Shown here in pieces: positions 22,802 through 34,935 of a stretch of 64,000 nucleotides of DNA. A program made the position numbers and the translations under genes. Within the stretch, counting starts at the first letter, position 1. The number at the start of each line of letters is the position of its first letter. Origin of the DNA: Marsupella aquatica (lineage: Eukaryota > Marchantiophyta); NCBI GenBank assembly GCA_973895155.1, contig OZ316898.1:21452001-21516000 (forward strand), given 5' to 3'. The notes under the pieces are model-generated. The model was not told the DNA's origin. It was given only the letters and a program-made list of their open reading frames with translations, and did no database searches.

Positions 22802-23775
22802 TTAGGTATAATTAGGAAGAGGCATGTTGTGCACACAAATTCTGCTAGGCATGTTGGAAATTCTTTTCCAATCATCAACTTTGTCTGTTGCCCACTTGTG
22901 AGTGCCATACAGAACAAACCCGCTCCTACCGCTGGTGGTTTCCAGATAGAACAACTCATTAACCACTAGACAGTCAGGTTCCTCCCTGAAGCAATAGCAA
23001 AGATCGCCATCTCTGTAACTGTTTCCTTCCAATAAAACTGCGGCTGGAAATCCAGAGTAAATCTTCTGTGTCCCACCTATGGTACAGTCAGCAAAACGGA
23101 GCGTCCACGTTCGGCAAATCCTTTCACTGTCTTCGACTGCCCAAAACTCAAACTCGGTTGCATTGGCTCTATAGAAGCTAACTTCATGTCTAGCCGAGTG
23201 GATGAAGCAAGCTTCCAATTCCAGCATGGATCGGCGAGGAAGCGGTGGTAGTCTTCCACATACCTACTCATCGCTAGACTCGGGAAACAACACGAATATA
23301 TGTCATCGGTGACTGGAAGCCTTCACAAACACAGAGAAATGGAAATGAAAAACATAGAATGCGCGTAGATAGCCGGTGGACGACATCAATCCATACCAAG
23401 ATAAACACAGTTATTCTACGAAAATCAGTGAGCGCACCCCAGCATATTAACAGTATATTACCTGATGTGCTATCACCGGCACGCGCATTACGGAGAGGTG
23501 AAACTTTAAACTAAACTGGATGATTAATCGTACCTTTCCCATGAAGGTCGGAATGCAAGCGCCACTCTCTTGCGCAATGACGTTTCGGTCTCCTTGAATG
23601 TATTGTACTCGCTGACATAGTGAACCTCCAACATCGATGAAGACAACCTGGCGGCCATTTTCTGCAAATCACCTCTTCCGTGTGGCTGTTCATCGTGTGC
23701 AGGAAAACGAATGTTAAAAAAGGTGTGAATGAGAAACACTTCAACTCCAGTAACATCGAGAACTTTGGTTATCAA
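22802..23775 (-). CDS. Candidate multi-exon gene of unknown function
   Basis: Two coding-like stretches on the minus strand. The 5' one (about 23775-23523) reads KMAARLSSSMLEVHYVSEYN and ends at WE just before a good splice donor, AAAG|GTACG, at about 23532. The 3' one (23227-22802) reads RANATEFEFWAVEDSERIC...FPAAVLLEGNSYRDGD...ELFYLE with ordinary globular composition. Between them an in-phase acceptor is not certain, and a second overlapping frame (YVEDYHRFLADP, WNWKLASS) suggests either an intron end or a frameshift. I do not recognise the family. Boundaries are approximate and the 5' and 3' ends are unknown. Confidence 0.35.
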
Positions 23776-24634
23776 ACAGGCATGGTAGCAAACTCCCTCC
23801 TCTCAAAACAGCCTCGTCACAAAATAAGAAACAGTTTGCCCGATGAGGCTAGCTTCTCCATTGCCGTCTGCAAAAGAAGGACTAAAGCAAGGAACGAAGA
23901 AGCAAAAGAAGGAAGAAAGCAATCGTAAGCACCCTACACTCGACCTCCCCACCTAAGGCGCCTCGATCCCGATGTGTTCGTGTCCCGAGCTGTCGTGCCA
24001 CCTGGCTACCTCGATCTTGGAAGCGAAACGCAGTCTAGAATGCAGGCAGGGCCACAGGGGATTTGCAGCACTTATGTACTCCGTAAGTGGCTTAGTGTGA
24101 GAACTTAGGGCTAAATCTATTCTCCCCTTCTTCAAATTTTGTCCAATTTTGGCTCTATCTCCCCTCTCCCCCTTTTGTTCCGTGTTGGCCAAGTTCTCGC
24201 CACTGTCCCTCTCATCTCTGGAAAGTGCTTTATCGTTGTAAGTTTGTCTTTTCTTTAATTTCTCTACCTTTTTAATTGTTCTCCATTTACTCAAATTTTG
24301 TCCTTTTTGTTAATATTCCGCTTCCCCTCTTCTTCTTCTTCGTTTCCTCTCGGCCAATTTCTGTCTACCTTCCGCCTCATCTTCGTTTGCATAGTTCTGT
24401 ACTATTATAATAATTGCACCCTGTATTCCCCATGGGCAAGCCATATTTAGTGTACTTTCTAGTACAATTGTTCTAGAATGGAGGACTGAGGATGTCAGGT
24501 CTGTGTGGCGGATGAGGGGCTTCCACCGTCCTTTCAAGGGAGGAAGGTGGGCATGTGACCTTTGGAGGGCTAGCTCTCTTTTTCACGATCAATGGTGATG
24601 GAAATGTGGCGGGATCCTGTATTCTAGTTGTAGA
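23776..24634 (-). mobile_element. Probable Helitron H4, only its 5' end recognised
   Basis: At 24634 the minus strand begins TCTACAACTAGAATACAGG, then GATCCCGCC, the family 5' end. The base before it is the last G of the neighbouring Helitron's CTAG, so the two abut exactly. Its 3' end was not found to the left, so the extent given is only the gene-free stretch. Confidence 0.5.
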
Positions 24635-25049
24635 CTAGCTCAAAAACCGTGCTCCGCACAAAATATGTTGTTAGCTATCACTCTTTACACAGAATTTAGT
24701 GTCATTGGATGTTTCTAATTGGAGCATCTAGATTTATTGCATGTGGGAATAGTTAGTTCGTGTTTGTGACAAGGCAATAAAAAACCGTCAATCCCGGTAA
24801 CTGTAAAAATGAAACAAAATTGAAGAGTAAAGTTGAAACAAACAAAGAATGAGGTAAAGAGTAATTAACATTTGGAAGATATATCAGTGTTTTGCATTAA
24901 ATGTTAGATTTTCTTTTAATTTCCAAAGATTTTTTAATTGACACGGCTAGAGGAAGTAGAAACAAACTGTTGGGCTTCCAAGGTTTTGTAATAAGTATTT
25001 GGTGAGGTAAAAACAAACTGTTGGGTTTCCAAGTGGAAATTGCAGTTGT

Positions 25050-25165
25050 AGATGGTAAGTTTTACATGGCTTGAGATGACAAAGGGAATGGCTGGCTTGA
25101 TGACTTGAGATAACATGACAAAGGGAATGGCTTGATGACTTGAGATAACATGAAAAAGCTAATGG
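25050..25165 (+). repeat. Short tandem repeat, about 2.5 x 37 bp
   Basis: Units of TGACTTGAGATAACATGA plus (C/A)AAAG(G/C)(G/T)AATGGC inside Helitron H3. A separate duplication of AACAAACTGTTGGG(C/T)TTCC lies at about 24960 and 25013. Confidence 0.75.
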
Positions 25166-25979
25166 CTACCCTTATACTCTTGGATCTGGCAATTTGCCCT
25201 CTCACCCAAGCCAATTTTGGGTGAATTTACTAGGAATATTAATGTAAGTCACAAACAAATCCTGCGTACATTATTTGGCAATTCCTCCTACTAACAGCTG
25301 GAGTAGGCAAATGTCTTGCAGGTAGGGGAACCTTTAAACCACAGCTGCAGATATATATACCGGTAGCTCTGATATCCACTATGAATGAAGGGATGGGCAA
25401 GAGTGTTCTTTCATTGATCCAATTTGTTGAATGTATTCAAGTTTAACTGTCTCAGGGGTCCTCGAACTACTTTTTATTGAAATGAATGTTATTCATAAGG
25501 CACATTGAATTAAGTGCACATATAGTAGCATCCTTGTGTCATAAAACTTGACTGTACTTTTCATTGATCAGTGTGGTTTTATATATCTAGAGTATTTATA
25601 GTAAAATTACCTATTTGGACAGGCTATTTCTTGGACTTCTTGAGGCATGTGGGTATGTAAAAATTTCAATTATGTGTTAGTTGGCTTGAAGTAACAACTT
25701 ATTGGATGCCCTTGTGTGCAACTCTTTGGAACTTTTCTTATGAGGACTCTGACTAAGTGGCTTGCGGGAGTGTGATTCCCCTTGTGCACTGAAGCTGACT
25801 CCGCCAACTTCATCATTCATATGATTTTTGTGCTGTCTAAATTCATTTGTATATCACTTACAAAATAGACATGATGGTCTATTTTGTTGAAATCTTAGTA
25901 GGCCAAAGTTGGGAATTAAACAAATGCAAAGCCAGTGAATGGTTAGCTTTCCACATAAGATACATATTCGGACACAAAT

Positions 25980-26455
25980 GCATTCTAAGCCAATTTACCT
26001 AAGCCGACTTTAAGCCAATTGGACCTAGGAAAATTAGACCTGGGCTGACCTCACGTACGCTAATCTGACCAGAGAAAACCTTGGCTAAGCCAAGTTTGCC
26101 TTTGCCAACCTAATCTATCTAAGGCAACTTCAAAAATTAGACCTGTCCAGCTTTGCGCATTTTTAATTTCATTTCTATTGGCTAAAAAAGGTGTGAATTT
26201 ATTGCCTGATAGTATAGACATAGCCGTATACTCTGGTAAAAGATCAGTGCCACTAGAGCTTCAAGTTGAGAAATAACAACGTACAAATATATATAAAATA
26301 GACAAAGCTAACCAGTGATCAGTTTGCTGCACTTTACACAAATGTCTTCTATATAAGGCCGATGTCACCTAAGATGATTTCACCTAAGCTGATTTACCTA
26401 AGTTGACCTTAAGTTAACCTCACCTAAGCAGATCTGACCTCAGCCAAAATTTATC
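25980..26455 (+). repeat. Degenerate array of ACCTAAG-type motifs
   Basis: The motif (C/T)ACCTAAG(C/A/T)(T/C/A)GA(T/C) recurs many times, most regularly near 26365-26430 with a period of about 15 bp, and more loosely at 25990-26140. Probably an old minisatellite in Helitron H3. Confidence 0.6.
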
Positions 26456-27489
26456 TGGTTAGTTTGTTGCAAATTAAAAGACATGATTAATGCCTTCTAA
26501 CAACTGTTTCCATGGTATGTGAAGGGTTGTGAAGTGAATCAATGTGTTTTTGCATATGGATGGACATTCTTATATATTGCTAGTTGTGGTGATATACACA
26601 TATGAACGAACCAGTGTACAGGTATGTTGACTTAGAGATGTATGGTTAACCCAGTTTAGGGTTTGTCCATGATCAAAATAAAAACACATACATTGGCCAT
26701 ATCTTTGGCAAGTCACAACCTGAGCTCCGTGACACAATACTCTTGAATTCTCTCTCCACTCTCCAACTCTCGACCATTGATATCTAGTGTCAGCACAATG
26801 AAGTGTTCCTCCAAGGTATAGGCCCTCTAACTAGTCTAACCTCAGCAGCACTTAAACATGGTTAAGTTTTGCTCAGACAGTTAACTTATTTAGCTAATTG
26901 CTCTAGTTAAGTATCAACAAGTTGTTAACCCTTTCTACTTTCAACAATGTTGTAATGGATGGGGCTCTTGTAAAAGAACCCTACACCCTGATTCTCCCCT
27001 GCCCTCCCACCCCCACCCCCTTCCCCTAATCACATCAAACAACTTTACTAATTTTTTAGCACCAAACAGAGTTTGCCTTTAATTTGGTAGAGTTCATTTG
27101 ATAGAAAAGTGGTTGGAAAATGAAAGGTCAATGTTACTAACAAATCCCAACTAGACCCACATAGTTACTGGTTTTTTTATGTTAATGTCAATTCCAAATC
27201 CCTGGCACGAGGATGGTGACAAACAGGACAGAGCTTCTCTGAAAAAAAAAAGGTTGTTGTCATGTTTTGTGTTCATATTCGTTTAAATATATTATTGGGA
27301 GCCATTCCTTAAGTATTAAGCGTAAAACAAATCAGGAGAAAAAGGAAGAGATGTCATTTAGTAAAATAAAGTTACCATTTTGATTTTATTATTTAGAGAT
27401 ATAATTATGAAATCAAAATCAGAACAGAAAAAAGTTCTTCCTCTACTCCTTTGCTAAAGTTCCCACCCACTAATTTATTTTTTTAACCC

Positions 27490-27600
27490 TTTATTTTAAA
27501 GGAGAAATTGGTATTAGTCAGTCGCAACATTTGAACCCAATACCTATTAGTCTCCAGTCAAGTGAGTGACCACACGTGAGTGACCACACAGCCATGCTAA
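27490..27600 (-). mobile_element. tRNA-derived SINE-like sequence
   Basis: On the minus strand TGGCTGTGTGG (27594-27584) fits a pol III box A and GGGTTCAAAT (27538-27529) a box B. The spacer is long because GTGGTCACTCAC is duplicated between them. Intact 3' tail not resolved. Confidence 0.5.
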
Positions 27601-28546
27601 GACTTCCCACCCATTTTTAAACATAAATCTATAATTATATTTTAGTAATTATTGGCTGAACTTTCAACTTTGCTTTGTGATGTTCGAATGCTTCCAAGCT
27701 CTTTTCTGTGCATACTTTCTTCACATAAATACCTTATACTCTCTCCCTCAACAAGGTACAGTTTATGCAAAGGCAAGGGCATTCTGGGTACATAGTACCT
27801 TCAAGAAGGTAATCCATGAGGAGATCCTATTATCTGCTACCAGAAAGGGCCCAAACCTCGAAATGTATGAGAAGAGAGTATAAAATGGCCTGGCCTGGGA
27901 GTCAGGGGACTCACAGTTGTCCATGTATTTTGGGTTCAACTTATTTTATTTTTATTTTTATGTAGAGGGTGGCGCTTGGCATTGATTTCAGACTTTGTCC
28001 AGAATTTCTATAGTACTCTCTTTAGGTTTTACGTGGTTTGAAATTTTCACTTACATTTATCTATTTTATAGTCCTTTTCTGCAATGGAGACTCCTGACCT
28101 TCCTAATTGACCTTGTAAACGGCCTCCTCCGGAAGGTACCCACCGACCGGGTCCCACAGGAGGTTTGGGATGAGTGGGACGACCGGGCAGCGTAATCCTA
28201 AACTATACACTGTTGCTCCTTTTTTCCCGTGGTCGTCATTCAAAAATGCAGTGCCAACAAAAAAAGGTAATCAATAGACACAAAGGATAAAACCAAAAAC
28301 GAATTAAATATAGAGTGGACCATAAGTACAGTAAATGTTTTCAATATTAATTTAAAACTAATTATTAAAATTGAGTTTTAAAGAATTGGATATTAGCCTG
28401 AAAGTTGTTTTGGTAAAACTTGAGTATAAATAAAATGTATACAATATTAATTACTCTAAAAAATTTAAGAACTAATTTTTTGTATCATTCGGTTGTGCTT
28501 GGACTCTATGCTACAGTGACCGTTATCTCGCCTCTTCAATTTCTAT

Positions 28547-29440
28547 GTGCAAATGCATGAGTTGTTGAACACCACCACAACTCTACCTTGCCTTGACATC
28601 TCTCATCTTGCCTCACATTTACTTCTTTATCTCACCAAGACAATTTTTTTCTCATTTGACTCGACATCTTGTAAGTCCTTGATTTTTGTTTCTCTCCTCC
28701 ATATATTTTATCATTTGACTCGACATGTTTTCCTCACCTCCACATGTTTTCTCTCCTCAACAAATTTTCCTCATCATTACATTCAACTTTTTCTCACATC
28801 GCCATGTTTTCTCTCCTGGACATGTTTTTTTCACCTTGACTTCTTTGCCTCACGTCAACATCTCTTTTTCTCATTGAATGTCAATTTGTTTTCACCTCAA
28901 CATCTGACCTTTTCCTCATTGTCACATTTTTATCTCACCACAACATCTTTCCCTTATCTCCACATATTTCTCTCACATTGCCCTTTTCTCTTCTTGATAT
29001 ATTTTTTGCTCGAACTCTTTTTCTCAGCTCGACATCTCTTTTTCTCGTGAAAATCTTTGTTCACCTCGACATCTTCTCCTCTCCTCGACATCTTTATCTC
29101 ACCTCAACATCTTTCCTCTCCCTTGACATCTTTTTCTCACTTCAACTACTTTTTCTCACCACACCATGTTTTGTGCAACTTTTGTCTTAACAACATAGTT
29201 TTTACTTAACCACAACTTTTCTCTTAATTAACAACATCTTGGGTGCCACAACATCTTTTTTATTAACTACATCTTGGGTGACACAACATCTTTTTTCTTA
29301 TGTACATCTTGGGTGCCACGACATTTTTTTCGTAACGACATCTTGGGTGACACAACATCTTTTTTCTTAAAGACACCTTGGGGTGACACCACATTAGTTT
29401 TCTTCAGAACATCTTCGGCGACACGACATTTTCTTTCTCC
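28547..29440 (+). repeat. Helitron minisatellite, inverted orientation
   Basis: Units of the type CTCACCTCGACATCTTTTTC grade into ACATCTTGGGTG(A/C)CACAACAT. This is the reverse complement of the 36-bp unit at 14285-14935 and 30042-30600. The 167-codon frame inside (28547-29050) is a low-complexity artefact of the repeat. Confidence 0.85.
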
Positions 29441-29697
29441 TTGATTGCACTACCTTGAGGAAGCACACACTGTCACACTGAGGTAGAGGTGAGAGGAAGC
29501 ACGATACTGACCACCTCATTCTTTTATCATCAAAATGCGATGGCATGATCCGATGGCTATATATGTATCCGCCAAAATTGTTTGTGTGAAAGGACGACGT
29601 TGCCCAAAAGGGCGGGATCGAGTATTATAGAATAAGTAGCTCAATACCTGTGCGTTGCACAAAAGAAGTCGTGTCGGCCAAGATGTCATTGAGAAAA

Positions 29698-30041
29698 TGT
29701 TGAGCATAGACGACATTCGCAATTACAAGCCCATGAACCATCCAACGCAAAATAGTCGACACAGAGAGATACGTGGTTCACCTCCACATGAGGCTACGTC
29801 CACGGGAACACACAAGAGCTTTACTGCACTCTAGTCCGACCGGCCATACCAAGCATCCACAGCACAAGCTCTCCCTATCTCTCAACTAGCTCTGTAACAA
29901 TGAGCCTAAGTTCCTCCAGGGTCTGGCATCAGCCCTGGCTATATGCACACCAGCACTACCGCTAACATTAGCTAAGTCCTAACCCGAGTTAGACTAACTG
30001 TGGTTAGCTCATGAGTCACAAGACTAGAGCAATGTCTAACA
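29698..30041. mobile_element. Solo LTR (copy 1) with TSD GAAAA
   Basis: A 344-bp block starting TGTTGAGCATAG and ending GTCTAACA, flanked by GAAAA at 29693-29697 and 30042-30046. The same family lies at 48505-48846. TG...CA ends and a 5-bp duplication define an LTR, here without internal region. Inside are ACGTGGTTCACC and GAGGCTACGTCCACGG. It sits in the minisatellite of Helitron H2, so it inserted after that Helitron. Confidence 0.92.
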
Positions 30042-30600
30042 GAAAAATGATGTAGTGTCAGCCAAGAGGTCGTGGAGAAAAAAGATGTAGTGTTGCCTAG
30101 GAGGTCATGGAGAGAAAAGATATTGTTTTGCCCAAGAGGTTGTGGAGAGAAAAGATGTTGTGTTGCCCAAGAGGTCGTTGAGAGAAACGATGTCATGTTG
30201 CCCAAGAGGTCGTTGAGAGTAAAGATGTTGTGTCGCCCAAGAGGTCATTGAGAGAAGAGAAGTTGTGTTGGTCAAGATGTCGTTCAGAAAAAAAGATGTT
30301 GTATTGGCCATGAGGTCGTTCAAAGAAAATATGTAGTGTCAACCAAGAGGTCGTGGAGAAAAAAGATGTCTTGTCGCCCAAGAGGTCATTGAGAAATAAA
30401 GATGTCGAGTCGGCCAAGAAGACGTTGAGAAAAAAAGATGTCGTGTTCACCAAAGAGATCATTGAACAAAAAAATGTCATGTTGGCCAAGAAGTGGTTGA
30501 GAAAAAAGACGATGTGTCGGCCAAGATGTCGTTGAGAAAAAATTGTCATGTTGGCGAAGATGTTGAGAAAAAAACTTAATGTCGGCCAAGACATCGTTCA
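30042..30600 (-). repeat. Helitron H2 minisatellite
   Basis: About 15 units of the 36-bp type seen in H1, in the same order of variants (for example the CAACCAAGAGGTCGTGGAG unit), showing the arrays descend from one parent. Confidence 0.9.
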
Positions 30601-32553
30601 CGGAAAATACCTGTGCTTTGCACAAAAGATGTTGTTACGGGTCTAGTTAGAGACGCTTGTAATTCTGAAAATCCACATCACCTCATAAATTCTTAACCAT
30701 TGGAATATTGGATCTATGTAATTGGACCATCTAGATTCTTTTCATGTGTGAACACTTGTGTGAGCAGTTAGGTGGGACAAAAGTGTCACTTCAATTCTCA
30801 GCCATTGGATGTTTTTGATTGGAGCATCTAGATGCTTGCATGGGGGAACACATGTGGGACAAAAATGAGAACTAAGATCAGATTGCATTAGATAATGTGC
30901 ATGCATTCATGTTATGCCAAAATAGATGCATGTATATTTCTCTCCCATTTTTCTTAACCATACCATGCCAAGTGAATGAGTGTACAATTAACTTTCCCCC
31001 CATTCTACGCCTCCACATCTATTCTCCACCAGATCATCATCATCAAACACTACAAGATCCCCCAGCCCCCCCGAAATCCCCCCTTTTTCTTCAACTTTTG
31101 TCCTTTATAAATGAGGAAAGAGTGTGACTCAGAAGAGGGTATTTCAAATACTAAAATCTCAAAGATTCTAATAACTTAGGAGGATTTTCTATAGAACTAA
31201 AATTACTTTTTAGAACAAACAAGATAGATTTAAATGTTCCTCCAAAATATAAGAAGGGGTACCTGGGAGGCTTCGGTCACATGTATATCTCATTACATTT
31301 CCCTTAGTGAGGGCCCAGGGGGATGTACATCCTTAATATTGTCAGTTATTTTGAGATACAATTGGCCCACCATGTTGTCACATGGAACTAGTGTACAATA
31401 TACAATCTATTTTGACATAGAGATGTTTAGTTCGCCCAGTTTAGGGTGCATCTATGACCCAAAGAAAAAAATCACTCTACACTAACACCATACATTGTAA
31501 TTGAGCAGCAAATTAACAACTTGTTACAATTGCTCCATCCATTTACAACATTGTTGAGCAGCAAATTAACAACTTGTTGATACATAACTCTGGCAAGTGG
31601 TTACATGGGGTTAACTGGAGCACAATTTAATCACGGATAAGTGTTGCTTAGGTTAGACTAGTGGAGAAGGCCCATACCTTGGAGGAACACTTTATTGTGC
31701 TCACACTAGAGATCAATGGTCAAGAGTTGGAGACTGGAAAGAGAGAAGAATATTGTGTCATGGAGCTCAGTTTGTGACTACCGTAGCCAATGTATGGTGT
31801 TAGTGTATAGTGAATTTTTCCTCCTTAGGACTGACTAGTGGAGAAGGCCTATACATTGTTACAATTGCTCCATCCATTACAACATTGAGCAATTGTAAAA
31901 AAGGACACACACGCACTCCAATCCTCCCCCACTTAACCCTAAACCTACCCCCCTTTCCCTTTACCACATCAAACAACTTTCCTAATTTTGGCACCAAACA
32001 AATTTTGCCTTTCGGTAGAGTCCAATTGATAGAAAAATGGTCAGAAAATTAAAGCTCAATGTTACTAACAGATCCCAACTAGACCCACATACTGGTTAAG
32101 AAATAAGATGTCCTGTTGCCCAAGATGTTGTTAAGTGAAAGATGTCACAAAGTAAAAAGATGTCTTAAAGAAAAAGTAGTTTTGCCATACATGCCATTGT
32201 GTGAAAGATGTTATTAAGAAAAATGTGTCATTTTGCCAAAGATATCGTGAAGTAAAAGATGTTAAAAGAAAAATGGTGTTATTTCACCCAAGCTATCGTT
32301 CTGTGAAAGCTACAAAATAACTACAGTAGCACATGCAAGTACTTTAAGATATATTATATCTACCTTGTACAATAACTTACATACCTACCTTGTAATATAA
32401 CTTACAGCCAATTTTAGGTTCCCATCTCACTCAATCCAAGAGCCATAAATAATTCAAGAAAATATCTGATGGCTTAGTTTTGTTCCCTCCTTCTTCATTT
32501 TTGTAACGGGACGAAGGACTAAAACTGGCGGGATTCGTTATTATAGTAGAAGA

Positions 32554-33573
32554 TAAAAGAAAGATAGAAGAAAGAAGATGAATTATAAAAACAACAATCA
32601 TTCATTTCATGTGTATGTGCAAATCTTTTTTTTCGAGCTATATCATGTGTATGCGCAAATCTTTCTTTCAATGCACATATACTTTAAACTCGAGAAGGCC
32701 TACACCCAGACCCTAGCTTCCCCTTGGCACTTTCTTTTGAGTAAGTTAAGCCGGTCGTGTGCCGGCTGTACGTTGTGGAAAGTATGAGTGAGACTGTGCG
32801 CAAAAGGCATGTGTGATCAAGCAGAGGGAGTCCGTATGCCGACCCAAGTATGCTCTGAGACACCTGGGAGGTTGTATAAACCATAACTTACACCGTATGC
32901 CTTTGATCGTGTTGATTGGCCCACATTGACCCTGACAGGATTCCCTTCCTCCTGAAAGCCCTCAAAGATGCAGACTAACCAGACACGTGAGAGATATCGT
33001 TATCAATAAACGCATGACGTTAAAGGTAGAGTAAACTACAAGATAATAATACGGCGATGAGTCTGGATCATAAATAACTCGAAAGAGAATCGTGGCCGTC
33101 CACATTTGAGCACGCAGCCGCCAAAATTGAATCCTGAGGTACGAGCATACTCATTACATGCAGTCAATGCACAGGTCAGATTCAGGGCATAGACCATCAG
33201 TACTTCCTTCGTACAAGACCAATCGTAAGTGGGAAAGGAACTTGGAGGCCGAATACGTTCTGGACGGTGTGTGTATAGATTGCGAGTAAGGAGTTACCAA
33301 AGCGAAAACCCGGTGGGCTAAACTTTGGAAAAGAGTTCCCGACCACAAAGTTCCCCTCGGAGAAGTGCTCTTCGTTGTTGGAAGGCTACGTGTATGCGGG
33401 AAAATTGTGAACAGTCGGACAATAAATCGGATTGTGAAAAGAGGTAGTGGGAGATTCGATCACCTTCAACCCGGGCTCAATTTGCAATTCCGGGAAGTCA
33501 GAAATAGGCCCCTTTGCTTTGACCGAAACGGCTTTGGTGCAAAATTGGTTGTCATAGGAGCTGCGAAATCGTG
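32554..33573 (+). other. Upstream region of the 33.6-kb gene
   Basis: No firm coding region. Frames up to 84 codons show no motif. Probably promoter and leader of the next gene. Confidence 0.35.
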
Positions 33574-34935
33574 ATGGGCAGAAACAAAAAGGAAACGGTT
33601 GCTCGGAATAAGAAGATGAGAGAAGAACCACCACCATCATGCGGAATCATCCACACCAGCGTACCTCATGCAGAGGAAACCATCGATCGGTTGCGAGCAA
33701 ATTTAACCACGATGGGCCTTGTGAATTTGATTCGTGTGCCATGGGGGATAAAGTCGAGCGCTATCGTGGAGGATGTGTGGATGCGAGGCATGCGAAGAGA
33801 ATCCAAAGATACAACAATTCGTGGAAACCCTGATCAGTGGACTGAGAAGCTCATTGCCGAGGTCTATGATTTGAAGTCGAAAGGAGAAGGTATGTTGAGA
33901 TGCATTGATTTGACTGGACCTTACTTCGCAGGAAAGAAAAATGTACGTATCGGCTGGAATCTGGAACAATGTGCTGATAAATTGAACCTCCTACCTTTGC
34001 TGGAATTTCTGGTTCCTATTTTAAATCCGGAACGTCAGAATAGAGCACCCGTAGCTCTGGCCAGCACCATCATCGCTTCTTGGAAGGGACAGAAGGTGAT
34101 CAACTGGGCGAATGTGCTCTGCTCCGTGATCAAGACGCAGATTTTGTCAATGAGGTCTGGTTCCTTCACTTGGATTGCTGTTTACCTTTCCCATGTGTAC
34201 GCGCACAAGAAATGTTTGACAGCACCCGAGTTGATTGAGTGGAAGCTTCATCTTGCCTACCTGGAGAATGGAGAGAGGGATCCCGATGCGGATACCACGC
34301 CCGAATCGGAAGGCGAATCAAGCGAAGACGAGCCCGGTGAATCGGAGGACGAGGCGAAAGTCGAGGTGAACCAGGAAAATCCCCGATGGGCCGTCTTTCT
34401 AAAGGAAAGTGAAGCGCTGTCTAAAATCTCTATGACCCAGTTGAAAATTCTGTCTGAATTAACTAGCTTAATCGGCTGTCCACCGGATCAATTGCTCAGC
34501 AAGTTTCAGGACTTTTCTTTCTTTTCCATCGAAGAGTTTACCAAGATAGATAAGGACAGATCGGAAGCTCTGATACGTGTGGAAACTCTGACTGCCGAGA
34601 AATTCAATCTCCAAGAGAAATTCCAGATTCGTGTGGAAGCTCTGTCCGCGGAGAACCTCGATCTCCAAGAGAAAATACGGTGTGCTACTGCCAGGAGTTC
34701 TGATGTTTCTTTTACTCTAGATCGGGCTCTAGATAAGCTGCGACCTCTGTTGGATGTTCCGGCGATTGACCTGATGAAAGCAAAGTTGTTTGATGAAGCA
34801 CTCATGCAGCTCGATCACAATGTAGCGGATAGAGTACTTAGATGCGCTACCAGCTTTGCATCTACAGTTCAGGTTTATTATGATGCCATGAGTGACCTGC
34901 ACAAGGACTTGATGCGTACGGATCCGAAGATCTAG
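33574..34935 (+). CDS. Coiled-coil protein, first frame (453 aa)
   Basis: ATG at 33574 (a GTG just before it is ignored). The N-terminus is basic (MGRNKKETVARNKK). Residues of about 40-225 form a globular domain with VNLIRVPWG, KLIAEVYDLKSKGEG, LLPLLEFLVPIL and INWANVLCSVIKTQI. Residues of about 235-265 are an acidic Ser/Glu/Asp linker. Residues 290-400 are coiled coil with a tandem 19-20-residue repeat (RVE(T/A)L(T/S)AE(K/N)). The fold order matches the loci at 7.4-10.4 and 59.1-62.8 kb. It ends at TAG 34933, but a second frame overlaps it by 40 bases and continues the protein-like sequence. Function unknown. Nuclear location is suggested by basic motifs only. Confidence 0.65.
   Translation: MGRNKKETVARNKKMREEPPPSCGIIHTSVPHAEETIDRLRANLTTMGLVNLIRVPWGIKSSAIVEDVWMRGMRRESKDTTIRGNPDQWTEKLIAEVYDLKSKGEGMLRCIDLTGPYFAGKKNVRIGWNLEQCADKLNLLPLLEFLVPILNPERQNRAPVALASTIIASWKGQKVINWANVLCSVIKTQILSMRSGSFTWIAVYLSHVYAHKKCLTAPELIEWKLHLAYLENGERDPDADTTPESEGESSEDEPGESEDEAKVEVNQENPRWAVFLKESEALSKISMTQLKILSELTSLIGCPPDQLLSKFQDFSFFSIEEFTKIDKDRSEALIRVETLTAEKFNLQEKFQIRVEALSAENLDLQEKIRCATARSSDVSFTLDRALDKLRPLLDVPAIDLMKAKLFDEALMQLDHNVADRVLRCATSFASTVQVYYDAMSDLHKDLMRTDPKI

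Larger units (their letters stand above)
24635..29635 (-). mobile_element. Helitron H3, about 5.0 kb, non-autonomous
   Basis: The 3' end on the minus strand is GTGCGGAGCACGG...GAGCTAG at 24635, with a GTGC-GGA-GCAC hairpin, directly followed by the T of H4. A degenerate 5' end, TTATTCTATAATACTC then GATCCCGCC, lies at about 29635. The interior shares 24655-24770 and 26610-27160 with H2 (30624-30860 and 31380-32095), partly inverted, which supports common ancestry. No helicase gene; long AT-rich filler. The 5' boundary could be off by a few bases. Confidence 0.65.
29636..32553 (-). mobile_element. Non-autonomous Helitron H2, 2.9 kb, with solo LTR inside
   Basis: The 5' end TCTTCTACTATAATAACG lies at 32553, preceded by A on the minus strand. 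The 3' end GGTATTGAGCTAC lies at 29636, followed by T, where CTAC replaces the usual CTRR. A TGTGC-AAC-GCACA hairpin precedes it. The outer parts match H1 at both ends. H1 lacks the segment corresponding to 30640-32094, so H1 is a deletion derivative or H2 carries an insertion. H2 abuts H3 head to tail at about 29635/29636. Confidence 0.8.

Noticed and set aside
28547-29050. 167-codon plus-strand frame rich in F, L, S and H
   Set aside because: It is the translation of an inverted Helitron minisatellite; the apparent hydrophobic protein is low complexity.
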